Assembly (NCBI RefSeq): GCF_003054705.1
Contig: NZ_QAYX01000023.1
Location: forward strand, 310,001 to 374,000
DNA from: Opitutus sp. ER46
Lineage (GTDB): Bacteria > Verrucomicrobiota > Verrucomicrobiia > Opitutales > Opitutaceae
Direction: 5' to 3'
Length of the DNA stretch: 64,000 bases
In this document: one piece after another, positions 8,726 to 16,583 of the stretch
Layout: the number at the start of each line of letters is the position of its first letter
Numbering within the stretch: position 1 is the stretch's first letter
Program-made: the position numbers and the translations under genes
Notes under the pieces: generated by a model
Told to the model about the DNA's origin: nothing
Seen by the model: only the letters and a program-made list of their open reading frames with translations
The model's database searches: none

Positions 8726-9682
8726 GTGAAACCCACTCTCGACAGCCGACAGCTGCATGCCTTTGCGGCGCTTGCGCGGCGCGGCAGCTTTACGCTCGCC
8801 GCGAAGGACCTGTTCCTGACGCAGTCCGCGGTGAGCCATGCCATCAAGGCGCTCGAGGACGATGTCGGCTGCCGGCTGTTTGATCGCGTGGGCCGGCGGG
8901 TGATTCTCACGCAGGCCGGCGAGCAGTTCCTGCGTCACGTGGAGAAGATCCTGCGCGAGATGGAGCTGGCCCGGGCCGGGCTCGACACGCTGACGCGCTG
9001 GGGCCACGGGCGGCTGCGGGTGGGGGCGAGCACGACGGCGTGCCAGCATATCCTGCCGGCGGTGTTGCGGGAGTTTCGGCAGAGCTATCCCAAGTGCGTG
9101 ATTCGCATCGAGCCGGGCGATCACGGCCAGCAGCTTGAGTTGCTGCGGGGCGGGCACATCGATCTCGCGCTGATCATCGAGCCGCCGGTCACGGCGATGG
9201 CGGAGTTCGTCTTCATGCCCTTGTTCCAGGACGAGATGCGTTTCCTGGTCGCGCCGTTGCACCCTTGGGCGCGCGTGGGTCGTGCGCCGCGCGAGTCGAT
9301 CCAGAGCGAGACGCTCGTGCTCTATAACAAGGCGAGTCACACGTTCCGGCTCGTGAACGACTACTTCCGCGAGGAAAAGATCACGCTGACGAACGTGATC
9401 GAGCTCGGGAGCATGGAGGCGATCAAGGAGCTGGTGAAGACGGGCCTGGGCGCGGGCGTATTGGCGCCGTGGATCGCGCGCACCGAACTTGCGCAGGGTT
9501 CGCTGGTTTCGCTGCCGCTTGGTCCGCGGAAGCTGCGCCGCCGCTGGGGTGTGGCGCACCTGCGCGGGCGACGTCTCGCGCTCGGCGAGGAAACCTTTGT
9601 TGGGCTGTGCGCCGCGGCCTGCGAGAACCTCGGGCTGACGCTCTCGGAGCCGCCCGCGGTATCGGCGCGATCAGCGGGATGA
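8726..9682 (+). CDS. LysR family transcriptional regulator
   Basis: LysR-type regulator of 318 residues from the GTG at 8726. The N-terminal winged helix-turn-helix includes AARRGSFTLAAKDLFLTQSAVSHAIKAL-like residues, split here as GSFTLAAKDL and TQSAVSHAIKALE. A linker helix and a co-inducer-binding domain follow, with SMEAIKELVKTGLGAGVLA near residue 230. It is transcribed divergently from the NasS-like gene, and lies next to channel, NirA-type reductase and CysJ genes on one side and cysE on the other. LysR proteins commonly control divergent neighbours, so it probably governs nitrogen or sulfur assimilation here. Its ligand cannot be read from sequence. Confidence 0.9.
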   Translation: MKPTLDSRQLHAFAALARRGSFTLAAKDLFLTQSAVSHAIKALEDDVGCRLFDRVGRRVILTQAGEQFLRHVEKILREMELARAGLDTLTRWGHGRLRVGASTTACQHILPAVLREFRQSYPKCVIRIEPGDHGQQLELLRGGHIDLALIIEPPVTAMAEFVFMPLFQDEMRFLVAPLHPWARVGRAPRESIQSETLVLYNKASHTFRLVNDYFREEKITLTNVIELGSMEAIKELVKTGLGAGVLAPWIARTELAQGSLVSLPLGPRKLRRRWGVAHLRGRRLALGEETFVGLCAAACENLGLTLSEPPAVSARSAG

Positions 9683-9698
9683 AGCGCCGGCCACCCCG

Positions 9699-10634
9699 CT
9701 AGATCTCCCAGTCGTGCTCGTGCGTCGGCGCGGCGCCGCGCTCGACGAGCGACTCCTTCTTGCGGCGCGAGCGAATCACCAGGTTGTCGCCCTTGAAGTA
9801 CACCGCGGACTCGTCCGGCACGGATTTCATGAGCCACACGCTGGAGCCGATGATCGAGTTCGCGCCAATGTGCGTGTCGCCGCCGAGGATGGTGGCGTGG
9901 GCGTAGATCGTGACGTGGTCGCCGATGTCGGGATGGCGTTTCACGCCCTTGATCGGCCGGCCCTCGGCATCGAGCTCGAAGGACTTCGCGCCGAGAGTGA
10001 CGCCCTGATACAGCTTGACGTGCGAGCCGACGGTGGCGGTTTCGCCGATCACGACGCCGGTGCAATGGTCGATGAAGAAGTAGCTGCCGAGCCGGGCGCC
10101 GGGATGGATGTCGCAGCCGGTGCGCTCGTGGGCGTACTCCGTCAGCATGCGCGGCAGCAGCGGCACGCCGAGGTGGTAAAGCACGTGGGCGAGGCGCTGG
10201 ATGGAGATCACCAGCACGCACGGGTAGGCGAGGATGATCTCCTCGATGCTTCGCGCCGCCGGGTCGCCCTGATACGCGGCCTCGACATCGGTGCGGATGA
10301 GCTGCCGCAGCGAGGGAAACTGCTGGAGAAATGTATCCGCAAACTCCCGCGCCTTCGCATCGGCCGAGGGAATACCCGTGAAACGCAGGCACTTTGTCAC
10401 CTCGGTCGCGAGTCGGCGATCGACGCGGTCAAGCAGCCCGCGGATGTGGCCGGCCAGCTGGTCCTGCGTCAGCCCCGCCTCCTCGAAGTAGCCGGGAAAC
10501 AGCAGGTGCATGCAGTCGGCGGCGAGTTGGTTGACGGACTCCTGCGACGGCAGATTGCGGCCGTCGAGGTGATTGATGCCGCCGTCGCTCCGGTACGATC
10601 GGAGGAGGGCCTGGAGCGTGTCTTCGAGATGCAT
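9699..10634 (-). CDS. cysE: Serine O-acetyltransferase (CysE/EpsC type)
   Basis: Makes O-acetylserine from serine and acetyl-CoA, the carbon acceptor for sulfide in cysteine synthesis. The protein has 311 residues from the ATG at 10634. An N-terminal helical domain of about 150 residues precedes a left-handed beta-helix of hexapeptide repeats containing DIHPGARLG, FIDHCTGVVIGETA and GVTLGA, with the catalytic His-Asp region in IDHCTGVVIGE. The long N-terminal domain matches the EpsC-like or plant-like serine acetyltransferases rather than short E. coli CysE. An upstream in-frame start at 10823 would add 63 unlikely residues. With cysDN and the reductase genes it completes much of a sulfur assimilation block. 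Confidence 0.92.
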   Translation of the reverse strand: MHLEDTLQALLRSYRSDGGINHLDGRNLPSQESVNQLAADCMHLLFPGYFEEAGLTQDQLAGHIRGLLDRVDRRLATEVTKCLRFTGIPSADAKAREFADTFLQQFPSLRQLIRTDVEAAYQGDPAARSIEEIILAYPCVLVISIQRLAHVLYHLGVPLLPRMLTEYAHERTGCDIHPGARLGSYFFIDHCTGVVIGETATVGSHVKLYQGVTLGAKSFELDAEGRPIKGVKRHPDIGDHVTIYAHATILGGDTHIGANSIIGSSVWLMKSVPDESAVYFKGDNLVIRSRRKKESLVERGAAPTHEHDWEI

Positions 10635-10826
10635 GGGCGCGGGCGTGGGACAGGAGTGGTGAAACGCATGACCCGGGACGGCGCGAGCCTGAAGCGCCGG
10701 AGGTCGCGCGCCCTGTAACATGAATTTTACCTGGGACGCGTCGGGCACCACACGGTGAAAATGCGTTCTACGAGGAGTCCGGCATCGACAAAACCCAAGG
10801 TCGGTGCTCTCAGTGTTGCTCACAAG

Positions 10827-10835
10827 TTATCCACA
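10827..10835 (+). promoter_or_regulatory. Consensus DnaA box (TTATCCACA)
   Basis: One exact match to the DnaA 9-mer TTATCCACA, 11 bases before the phoH start, in the divergent cysE-phoH spacer. Only this single exact copy was noticed, so it does not indicate a replication origin. It could be a DnaA-responsive promoter element or chance. Confidence 0.3.
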
Positions 10836-10846
10836 ATCCCAAACCG

Positions 10847-12403
10847 ATGGAAAACCTGCGCGGGGCCCACGCCCCAATCTCGCGGATCAAGGTTTCGGCC
10901 AAGGTGAAGACCTTCGTACTGGATACGAACGTCCTGCTGCACGACCCTCATTCGATCTTCAAGTTTGAGGAGAACAACCTGGCCATCCCCGTCGAGGTCC
11001 TCGAGGAACTCGACGCGATCAAGGCAGAGCAATCCACCGAGCGCGGCCGCAATGCGCGGCGCGTGCACCGGATTCTCCAGGAGCTGCTGCCCGATGCCCG
11101 TTCGATGCACGAAGGCGTGGTGCTGTCCCACGGCGGCACGCTCTCGATCATCATCAACCCCTACCTGGCGGAGCCCGGCCGGCACTCGCCCGCGATGGAT
11201 CGGCTGCGGGCCATCCTGCCCGACCTGAGCAAGAAGGACAACCGCATCATCGCCGCGGCGTTGTATGTGCAGGAGCAATACCCGCCGCCCACGATCCTCG
11301 TGACGAAGGACGTCAACGTGCAGCTCAAGGCGCGCGCGGTGGGCCTCGAGTCGGAGGACTACCTGAACGACAAGGTCCCGGCCGACATCGACGAGGCGAG
11401 CTACCGCGAACTCCCGGTCAACGTGTACGAGCTGCAGCGCTTCTGCTCGGAGGGCGGGTTTGAGATCCGCGACACGCTCGCGCGGACGCTGTATGTGAAC
11501 GAGTACGTGCTGCTCCGGTCGGACGAGGGAAAGACGATGCCCGCGCGCTACTACGGCGAAGGCCTCGTGCGGCGGCTCAAGGTGCCGGACTACGTGAAGG
11601 CGCCGGGCGGCATTCCGATCCGGGCGCGCAACCTGGAACAGCAGTTTTTCATGGACGCGCTGCTCGACGATTCGATCAGCCTGCTCACGTGTTTCGGCAA
11701 GGCCGGCACGGGCAAGACGCTGCTGTCGACCGCGTGCGCGCTGCATCAGACGTACGACGAGACCTCCCGCTACGACGGGGTTTCGATCTCGCGGCCGGTG
11801 ATCTCACTGGGCAAGGACATGGGTTTCCTGCCGGGCTCGCTCGAGGAGAAGATGCGGCCGTGGCTGCAGCCGTACCACGACGCGCTCGAAGTCCTGATCC
11901 CGTCGAAGCCGCCGAAGGAGCCGCAATTCGCGGCGAAGAAGGTTTCGAAGAAGAAGTTCAAGCGGCGCGAGGAGCAGATGCTGGCGTCGATGACGCTCCC
12001 GCAGAACGGCTCGTACGGTCACAGCAACGGCAACGGCCATGCTGGCGGTGGCGGTCCCGGCCTGGTGAAGCCTTACGAGCGGCTGCTCAAGAGCGGACTG
12101 GTCGAGATCGAGGCGCTGGCGTTCATCCGCGGACGCTCGATCGCGCGCCGGTTCTTCATCCTGGACGAGGCGCAGCAACTGACACCGCACGAGGTGAAGA
12201 CCGTGATCACGCGTATCTCCGAAGGCTCGAAGATCGTGCTGATCGGCGATCCGGCGCAGATCGACAACCCGTATGTCGACTCCCGCAGCAATGGCCTCGT
12301 GTATTGTTTCAACCGGATGCGCGGGCAGCCGATCTCCGCGCACGTGAAGCTCACGAAAGGCGAACGCTCAAAGCTTGCCGAACTCGCCGCCGACCTCCTG
12401 TGA
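10847..12403 (+). CDS. PIN-PhoH fusion ATPase (PhoH2 type)
   Basis: Cytoplasmic protein of 518 residues combining an N-terminal PIN nuclease domain and a C-terminal PhoH helicase-like ATPase domain. The PIN domain starts at VKTFVLDTNVLLHDP (residues ~20-34), with acidic residues VEVLEELDAIK following. The PhoH domain has Walker A GKAGTGKT and Walker B FFILDEAQQL, then IGDPAQID. A Gly/Asn-rich stretch near residues 385-402 interrupts the ATPase domain. PIN-PhoH proteins are described as RNA-unwinding and RNA-cleaving enzymes. The gene is divergent from cysE and converges on the cobalamin adenosyltransferase gene. Its substrate here is unknown. Confidence 0.92.
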   Translation: MENLRGAHAPISRIKVSAKVKTFVLDTNVLLHDPHSIFKFEENNLAIPVEVLEELDAIKAEQSTERGRNARRVHRILQELLPDARSMHEGVVLSHGGTLSIIINPYLAEPGRHSPAMDRLRAILPDLSKKDNRIIAAALYVQEQYPPPTILVTKDVNVQLKARAVGLESEDYLNDKVPADIDEASYRELPVNVYELQRFCSEGGFEIRDTLARTLYVNEYVLLRSDEGKTMPARYYGEGLVRRLKVPDYVKAPGGIPIRARNLEQQFFMDALLDDSISLLTCFGKAGTGKTLLSTACALHQTYDETSRYDGVSISRPVISLGKDMGFLPGSLEEKMRPWLQPYHDALEVLIPSKPPKEPQFAAKKVSKKKFKRREEQMLASMTLPQNGSYGHSNGNGHAGGGGPGLVKPYERLLKSGLVEIEALAFIRGRSIARRFFILDEAQQLTPHEVKTVITRISEGSKIVLIGDPAQIDNPYVDSRSNGLVYCFNRMRGQPISAHVKLTKGERSKLAELAADLL

Positions 12404-12532
12404 AGGCAAATGCAGAATGAAGAATTAAGAATGTAGGAGGCCTGCCAATCGCGTTGCGGTCAGCAATCAGCGAGCGGGCGTCCGGGTTCAGAGAATTCTA
12501 CATTCTCCATTCTGCATTCTCCATTTGCCTTT
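12403..12532. repeat. Long inverted repeat built of heptamer units between converging genes
   Basis: The left arm (12403-12438) and the right arm (about 12497-12532) match in about 31 of 35 positions when one is reverse-complemented; about 58 bases separate them. Each arm begins AAGGCAAAT and then runs as 7-base units of the form TGNAGAA (for example TGCAGAA, TGAAGAA, TGTAGGA). The arms touch the stop codons of phoH and the adenosyltransferase gene. It could act as a bidirectional terminator or be a palindromic repeat element. It is much more A+T-rich than its surroundings. Confidence 0.8.
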
Positions 12533-13067
12533 ACTGCTCCGCTTCGCGGGCAAGGAGCCAGAGGAGGTCGGAGAGGCGGTTGACGAATCGCTGGAGTTCG
12601 GGGCGGACGCTCCGGCCGTGGGCGGGGAGGCTGGTGAGGCGGCGCTCGGCGCGGCGCGCCACGGAGCGGGCGAGGTCGAAGGACGCGGCCCGGGCGTTCG
12701 CGCCGGGCGTGGCCCAGCCGTCGAACTTGAGCCCGCGGGCTTCGAGGGCCGCCGCGGCGGTGTCGAGCCGCTGTACATCGGTCGCGGCGATCTTCTCGAA
12801 CTTGGAGGCGGCGTAGCGCGCGGCGTCGGCCTCGGCGCACACCACCTCGCCCATGAGGGCGATGAGGTTCTTCTGCACCTGGATGAGCTGGGTGCGGATT
12901 TCCTGATCGCGGGCCGACTCGCCGAGCAGCGGCTTGATCATGCCGATCGCGGCGTTCAGCTCGTCGAACGCGCCGACCGTTTCAATTTGCGGATGGTCCT
13001 TCGGCACGCGCTGCCCGTAAAGCAGGCCGCTGGTGCCGTCGTCGCCGGTGCGGGTGACAATGCTCAT
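12531..13067 (-). CDS. PduO-type ATP:cob(I)alamin adenosyltransferase
   Basis: Transfers the adenosyl group of ATP to cob(I)alamin to make coenzyme B12. The protein has 178 residues. The N-terminal ATP-binding signature SIVTRTGDDGTSGLLYGQRVPK is conserved (split in the family as TRTGDDGTSGL and GQRVPK), followed by QIETVGAFDELNAAIG. The C-terminal RFVNRLSDLLWLLARE helix is also typical. Its ATG shares four bases (ATGA) with the stop of the oxidoreductase gene upstream, so the two are translationally coupled. Why a B12 enzyme is coupled to a sugar-type oxidoreductase is not evident. Confidence 0.92.
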   Translation of the reverse strand: MSIVTRTGDDGTSGLLYGQRVPKDHPQIETVGAFDELNAAIGMIKPLLGESARDQEIRTQLIQVQKNLIALMGEVVCAEADAARYAASKFEKIAATDVQRLDTAAAALEARGLKFDGWATPGANARAASFDLARSVARRAERRLTSLPAHGRSVRPELQRFVNRLSDLLWLLAREAEQ

Positions 13068-14161
13068 GCGAAAGGGACGGGGGGCACGGCGATGCGCCGG
13101 GCGGCCAGTTGCGCGCGCAGGCAGAGCTCGGCCGCCTTGAACGCGTGCGCCTGCGTCATCGCGTGCTCCGTGCGGTTGAGGCAGTCGAGGATCAGTTGGC
13201 CGAAGAAGCGGAAGCCAACCTGGCCGGTGACGTTGAGCCGGTGCTCCCCCTTGGCATCGACGACGTACACGTTGTCGCCGGCCTTGTCTCGGCCGACGTC
13301 GATGTACTTGCGGAGCTCGAGGTAGCCGTCGGTGCCGAGGATGAACGTGCGGCCATCGCCCCAGGTGCCGAGGCCGTCGGGGTTGAACCAGTCGATGCGG
13401 ACGTAGTTCGACGTGCCGTTGTCGCCGAGGAGCGACGCCTCGCCGAAGTCCTCGAACTCCGGGTACTCGGGGTTGCCGAAGTTGGCGACGGCGGCCTGGG
13501 TGACCGAGGCATCCGTCGCGCCGCTGTAGGTGAGAAACTGCTCGAACTGGTGGCTCCCGATGTCGCACAGGATGCCGCCGTATTGCTCCTTCTCCCAGAA
13601 CCACGCGGGCCGGACGTTCTTGCTCAGGCGGTGCGGCCCGAGGCCCAGCACCTGGATCACGCGACCGATGCCACCGGCGGCGACAAAGTCGGTGGCGAAC
13701 ATCGCGGACTCCACGTGCAGCCGTTCCGAGTAATAGACCGCGTACTTGCGGCCGGTGCGGGCCACGGCCGCCTTCGCGGCGTCGAGCTGGCTGAGCGCCG
13801 TGAACGGCGTCTTGTCGGTGAAGTAGTCCTTGCCGGCTTCCATGACGCGCATGCCGATCTGGCCGCGCTCGGCCGGGATCGCGGCGGCCGCCACGAGCTT
13901 CACGTCGGCGTCGGCAAGGATTTCGTCGAACGAGCGCGCCACGCGCACGTCCGGGTACTTGGCGCGGAACGCGGCCACCTTCTGCGGATCCGGGTCGTAC
14001 ACCCAGCGCAGCGTCGCGCCGGCCTCGATCAAGCCGTTGCACTGGCCGTAGATGTGACCGTGCTCCAGAAAGGCGGCGGCGAAGACGAACTCGCCGGGGC
14101 CCACGACCGGGCCGGGTTTGGACGCGGGCAGGAACGGCTGGAGGGTGGAATCGGCGGCCAT
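13064..14161 (-). CDS. Gfo/Idh/MocA family oxidoreductase
   Basis: NAD(P)-dependent dehydrogenase-like protein of 365 residues. A Rossmann domain occupies the first ~150 residues, with HGHIYGQCNGLIEAGATL near residue 35 (split motif HGHIYGQ and GATLRWVYDPDP), and DYFTDKTPFTAL containing the conserved lysine. A C-terminal alpha/beta domain contains GGILCDIGSHQFEQFL, where GxHxxD-like residues usually act in catalysis. There is no Tat signal. Such proteins act on sugars, inositols or glycosides; the substrate cannot be assigned. It overlaps the adenosyltransferase gene downstream by four bases. Confidence 0.88.
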   Translation of the reverse strand: MAADSTLQPFLPASKPGPVVGPGEFVFAAAFLEHGHIYGQCNGLIEAGATLRWVYDPDPQKVAAFRAKYPDVRVARSFDEILADADVKLVAAAAIPAERGQIGMRVMEAGKDYFTDKTPFTALSQLDAAKAAVARTGRKYAVYYSERLHVESAMFATDFVAAGGIGRVIQVLGLGPHRLSKNVRPAWFWEKEQYGGILCDIGSHQFEQFLTYSGATDASVTQAAVANFGNPEYPEFEDFGEASLLGDNGTSNYVRIDWFNPDGLGTWGDGRTFILGTDGYLELRKYIDVGRDKAGDNVYVVDAKGEHRLNVTGQVGFRFFGQLILDCLNRTEHAMTQAHAFKAAELCLRAQLAARRIAVPPVPFA

Positions 14162-14231
14162 GGTGACCGGAAGCGTGGTCGGAACGTGCTGCGCCGCAAC
14201 CGGGAACCGGTTCGCCCGGCTCTGCCGCCCG

Positions 14232-14807
14232 CTACTTGCGCCGGCCGGTGGCGGCCTTCGTTTCCTTGGCGAGCGCTTTCACGGCGTCTTCCACGGACGC
14301 GTAGACCTTCTTGGCCATCCGATCGATGAAGAGGACGCCGTTGAGGTGATCGACCTCGTGCTGGATGCAGCGCGCGAGCAGGCCATCGCAGGTGAGGACG
14401 TGCGGCACGCCATGCTGGTCCTGGAACTTCACCGTGATCCGCTCCGGGCGCTTGATGTCGCCGCGAATCTTCGGAAACGAAAGGCAGCCTTCCTCGTAGT
14501 CCACCTCGGGCGTGCCCCGGGCCACCGACACCTCCGGGTTCACCAGGGCCATCGGCATGAACAGCTCGATCGGAGGACGCGCGCCATCGAACTCCCACTG
14601 GAAATCCGCGTCGGCTTCGCGCAGATCGACGACGCAAAGTTGCAGCGCCTGACCGACTTGCTGCGCCGCGAGCCCGATGCCACCGGCTTCGTGCATCGCC
14701 ACGACCATGTCCTCCGCGAGCTTCTCCAGCGCGGAATCGAACTTTTCAATTTTTACACCCTTTCGGTGCAAAACCGGCTCGTTGTAGTGAACAATTCGGA
14801 GGGACAT
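14232..14807 (-). CDS. def: Peptide deformylase
   Basis: Metalloenzyme that removes the formyl group from nascent protein N-termini. It has 191 residues with all three signatures: GIGLAA (43-48), EGCLS (106-110, metal-ligand cysteine) and QHEVDH (149-154, two metal-ligand histidines and the catalytic glutamate). A Lys-rich C-terminal tail extends beyond the catalytic core. The start ATG at 14807 gives the standard MSLRIVHYNEPVLHRKG N-terminus. The gene diverges from the membrane protein gene at 14874, leaving 66 bases for two promoters. The methionyl-tRNA formyltransferase gene often found next to def is absent here. Confidence 0.96.
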   Translation of the reverse strand: MSLRIVHYNEPVLHRKGVKIEKFDSALEKLAEDMVVAMHEAGGIGLAAQQVGQALQLCVVDLREADADFQWEFDGARPPIELFMPMALVNPEVSVARGTPEVDYEEGCLSFPKIRGDIKRPERITVKFQDQHGVPHVLTCDGLLARCIQHEVDHLNGVLFIDRMAKKVYASVEDAVKALAKETKAATGRRK

Positions 14808-14873
14808 CGGTCGGTGAGGCCCGCCAGCGTGGGTTTCGAAAATCCCGCGGGCAAACCAATAGTTCACCCGCTG

Positions 14874-16583
14874 ATGAGCGCTCCGGCTTCCCATCGTAGT
14901 AACGCCACCGCGACCGCGCCGCTCTGGGTGATCGTTGGGCTCGTGCTGGCCGTTGGCGCCTGGATGCTTCCGGTGAATCTCACCTCGGTGAGCCCGGCGT
15001 TGCTGCGCGCGGCGGGCAGCGGCACGGCGACGCTTGGCGGCTACGGCCGCGACCTCGTTGACATGGAGAAGATCGGGCCGGCGCAACTGGTGCTCGCCGC
15101 GGCGCGCGCGACCGACGATCCCCGTGCCCCGATGCTCGCGTCTGCCGTTCAACAGGCGCTGCAGGACCAGGCCACGCTTGTCCCGTGGGGCGGCTGGGAT
15201 CCGTTTCTCGATCCGCTTTTCAACCTGCGGAGCAACTCCGGCTACAAGGGCAGCACGCCCGTCCTCACGTTCTTCATCACCGAGAAGGCGCGCACCGCGC
15301 TCCGCGGCTACCTCAGCGGCTCCGGCTCCCAGGGCGTGCAGGCGTTGCTCAAGCTGCACCCGCTCACCAAGACCGGCCGCTTCGTGCCGGCGGCGCAGCC
15401 CGGCGGGCAGCCGCTCGATGCGCTCATCCTGCTGACGGGACTCCTCTATCAGGGCGAGCGGCTCTCCGCGCCGCTGCAGCGGGAGCTGCGGGCGCTCACC
15501 GACGTCGCGCTGCGGGAGAAGCAGTTGGGCGAGCTCGAACCCTTCTGCATCAACCTGCTGTCGCTCGGGCGGCGGCTTGACTGGACGCAGCTCTCCGAAC
15601 TGCTGCGGCGCACCGACAGCGTGAAGACAGTGGGCGAGTACGCGCACCTCGCGCGGGTGGCGCCCAACCAGCTCCCGCTCATCTACGCGGCCGCGCTGTT
15701 CTCCGATTCCTCGGACCGCGTCGCGTTGTACCTGATCACGTTCGGCAAGGCCGGCCTCGATGACCTGAAGGCGGCGCTCGGCTACGGCCAGGGCGCCGTG
15801 AAGCAGTTGCTCCTTCATCAGGTGCCGATCAATCGCACCGCCGGCGGCAGCTTTGGTTCCGCCGCGGAACTCGCGCTGAAATACCCGCAGCTGATGCTCG
15901 CGCTGAAGTACATCGGCTACTTTCTCGGCGTCTGGCTGGTGCTGCGCGGTCTCGACCGGTGGCTCGTTGCGCCGGGCGGCGCGCCGGGCATGCCCGCGGC
16001 CATGGGCCACATGAAGGCCGGCATGCTCGCGGTGCTGTTCGCCATGCTTCTGGTCGTGGTCACCGAGCCCTTTCTCTTGAAGGCCGCGCCGCCCTCGGAA
16101 TTCCAGCTCCGGCTCCCGGTCCTGGTTGCCATCTCGAACTCGCCCGTCGCCCCACCGTCTCAACCGCCACCCACCATGGATACTTCCACCCTGCTCTCGA
16201 TCGGGTTCTTCGCCGCCCTTCAGGTTGCGATGTACTTCATCTGCCTCCTGAAGATTCGCGAGGTGGCCCGCCAACCGCTGTCACCGCTGGTCAAACTACG
16301 GCTGATGGAGAACGAGGAGAACCTCTTCGACGGCGGCCTCTACGTCGGCATCGGCGGCACCGCCACGGCCCTCGTGTTGCAGGTGCTCGGCGTGATCGAG
16401 CCCAACCTCCTCGCCGCCTATTCCTCCAACCTCTTCGGCATCACGTGCGTGGCGCTCGTGAAGATCCGGCACGTGCGCCCCTACAAGCAGCAGCTGATCC
16501 TCGAAGGCCAGATCGGCGCCGCGCCGGTGCGCGAGCCGAATGAGCCCTCGCTGTCCTCGGGTCGAAGCTCGGCCGCGCTATGA
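14874..16583 (+). CDS. Membrane protein of unknown function
   Basis: Protein of 569 residues not matched to a known family by eye. It has an N-terminal transmembrane helix (about 16-33), a large extracytoplasmic helical region (about 34-340), and then five further predicted helices near 345-362, 380-402, 440-458, 488-508 and 514-532. The central soluble part has no recognised motif. The start ATG at 14874 places the first helix at a sensible distance; longer frames upstream run over the divergent def gene. Its last four bases overlap the start of the next gene, so the two products are probably partners in the envelope. Confidence 0.75.
   Translation: MSAPASHRSNATATAPLWVIVGLVLAVGAWMLPVNLTSVSPALLRAAGSGTATLGGYGRDLVDMEKIGPAQLVLAAARATDDPRAPMLASAVQQALQDQATLVPWGGWDPFLDPLFNLRSNSGYKGSTPVLTFFITEKARTALRGYLSGSGSQGVQALLKLHPLTKTGRFVPAAQPGGQPLDALILLTGLLYQGERLSAPLQRELRALTDVALREKQLGELEPFCINLLSLGRRLDWTQLSELLRRTDSVKTVGEYAHLARVAPNQLPLIYAAALFSDSSDRVALYLITFGKAGLDDLKAALGYGQGAVKQLLLHQVPINRTAGGSFGSAAELALKYPQLMLALKYIGYFLGVWLVLRGLDRWLVAPGGAPGMPAAMGHMKAGMLAVLFAMLLVVVTEPFLLKAAPPSEFQLRLPVLVAISNSPVAPPSQPPPTMDTSTLLSIGFFAALQVAMYFICLLKIREVARQPLSPLVKLRLMENEENLFDGGLYVGIGGTATALVLQVLGVIEPNLLAAYSSNLFGITCVALVKIRHVRPYKQQLILEGQIGAAPVREPNEPSLSSGRSSAAL

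Noticed and set aside
10820-10840. Replication origin
   Set aside because: Only a single DnaA box was noticed, with no dnaA, dnaN or box cluster nearby.
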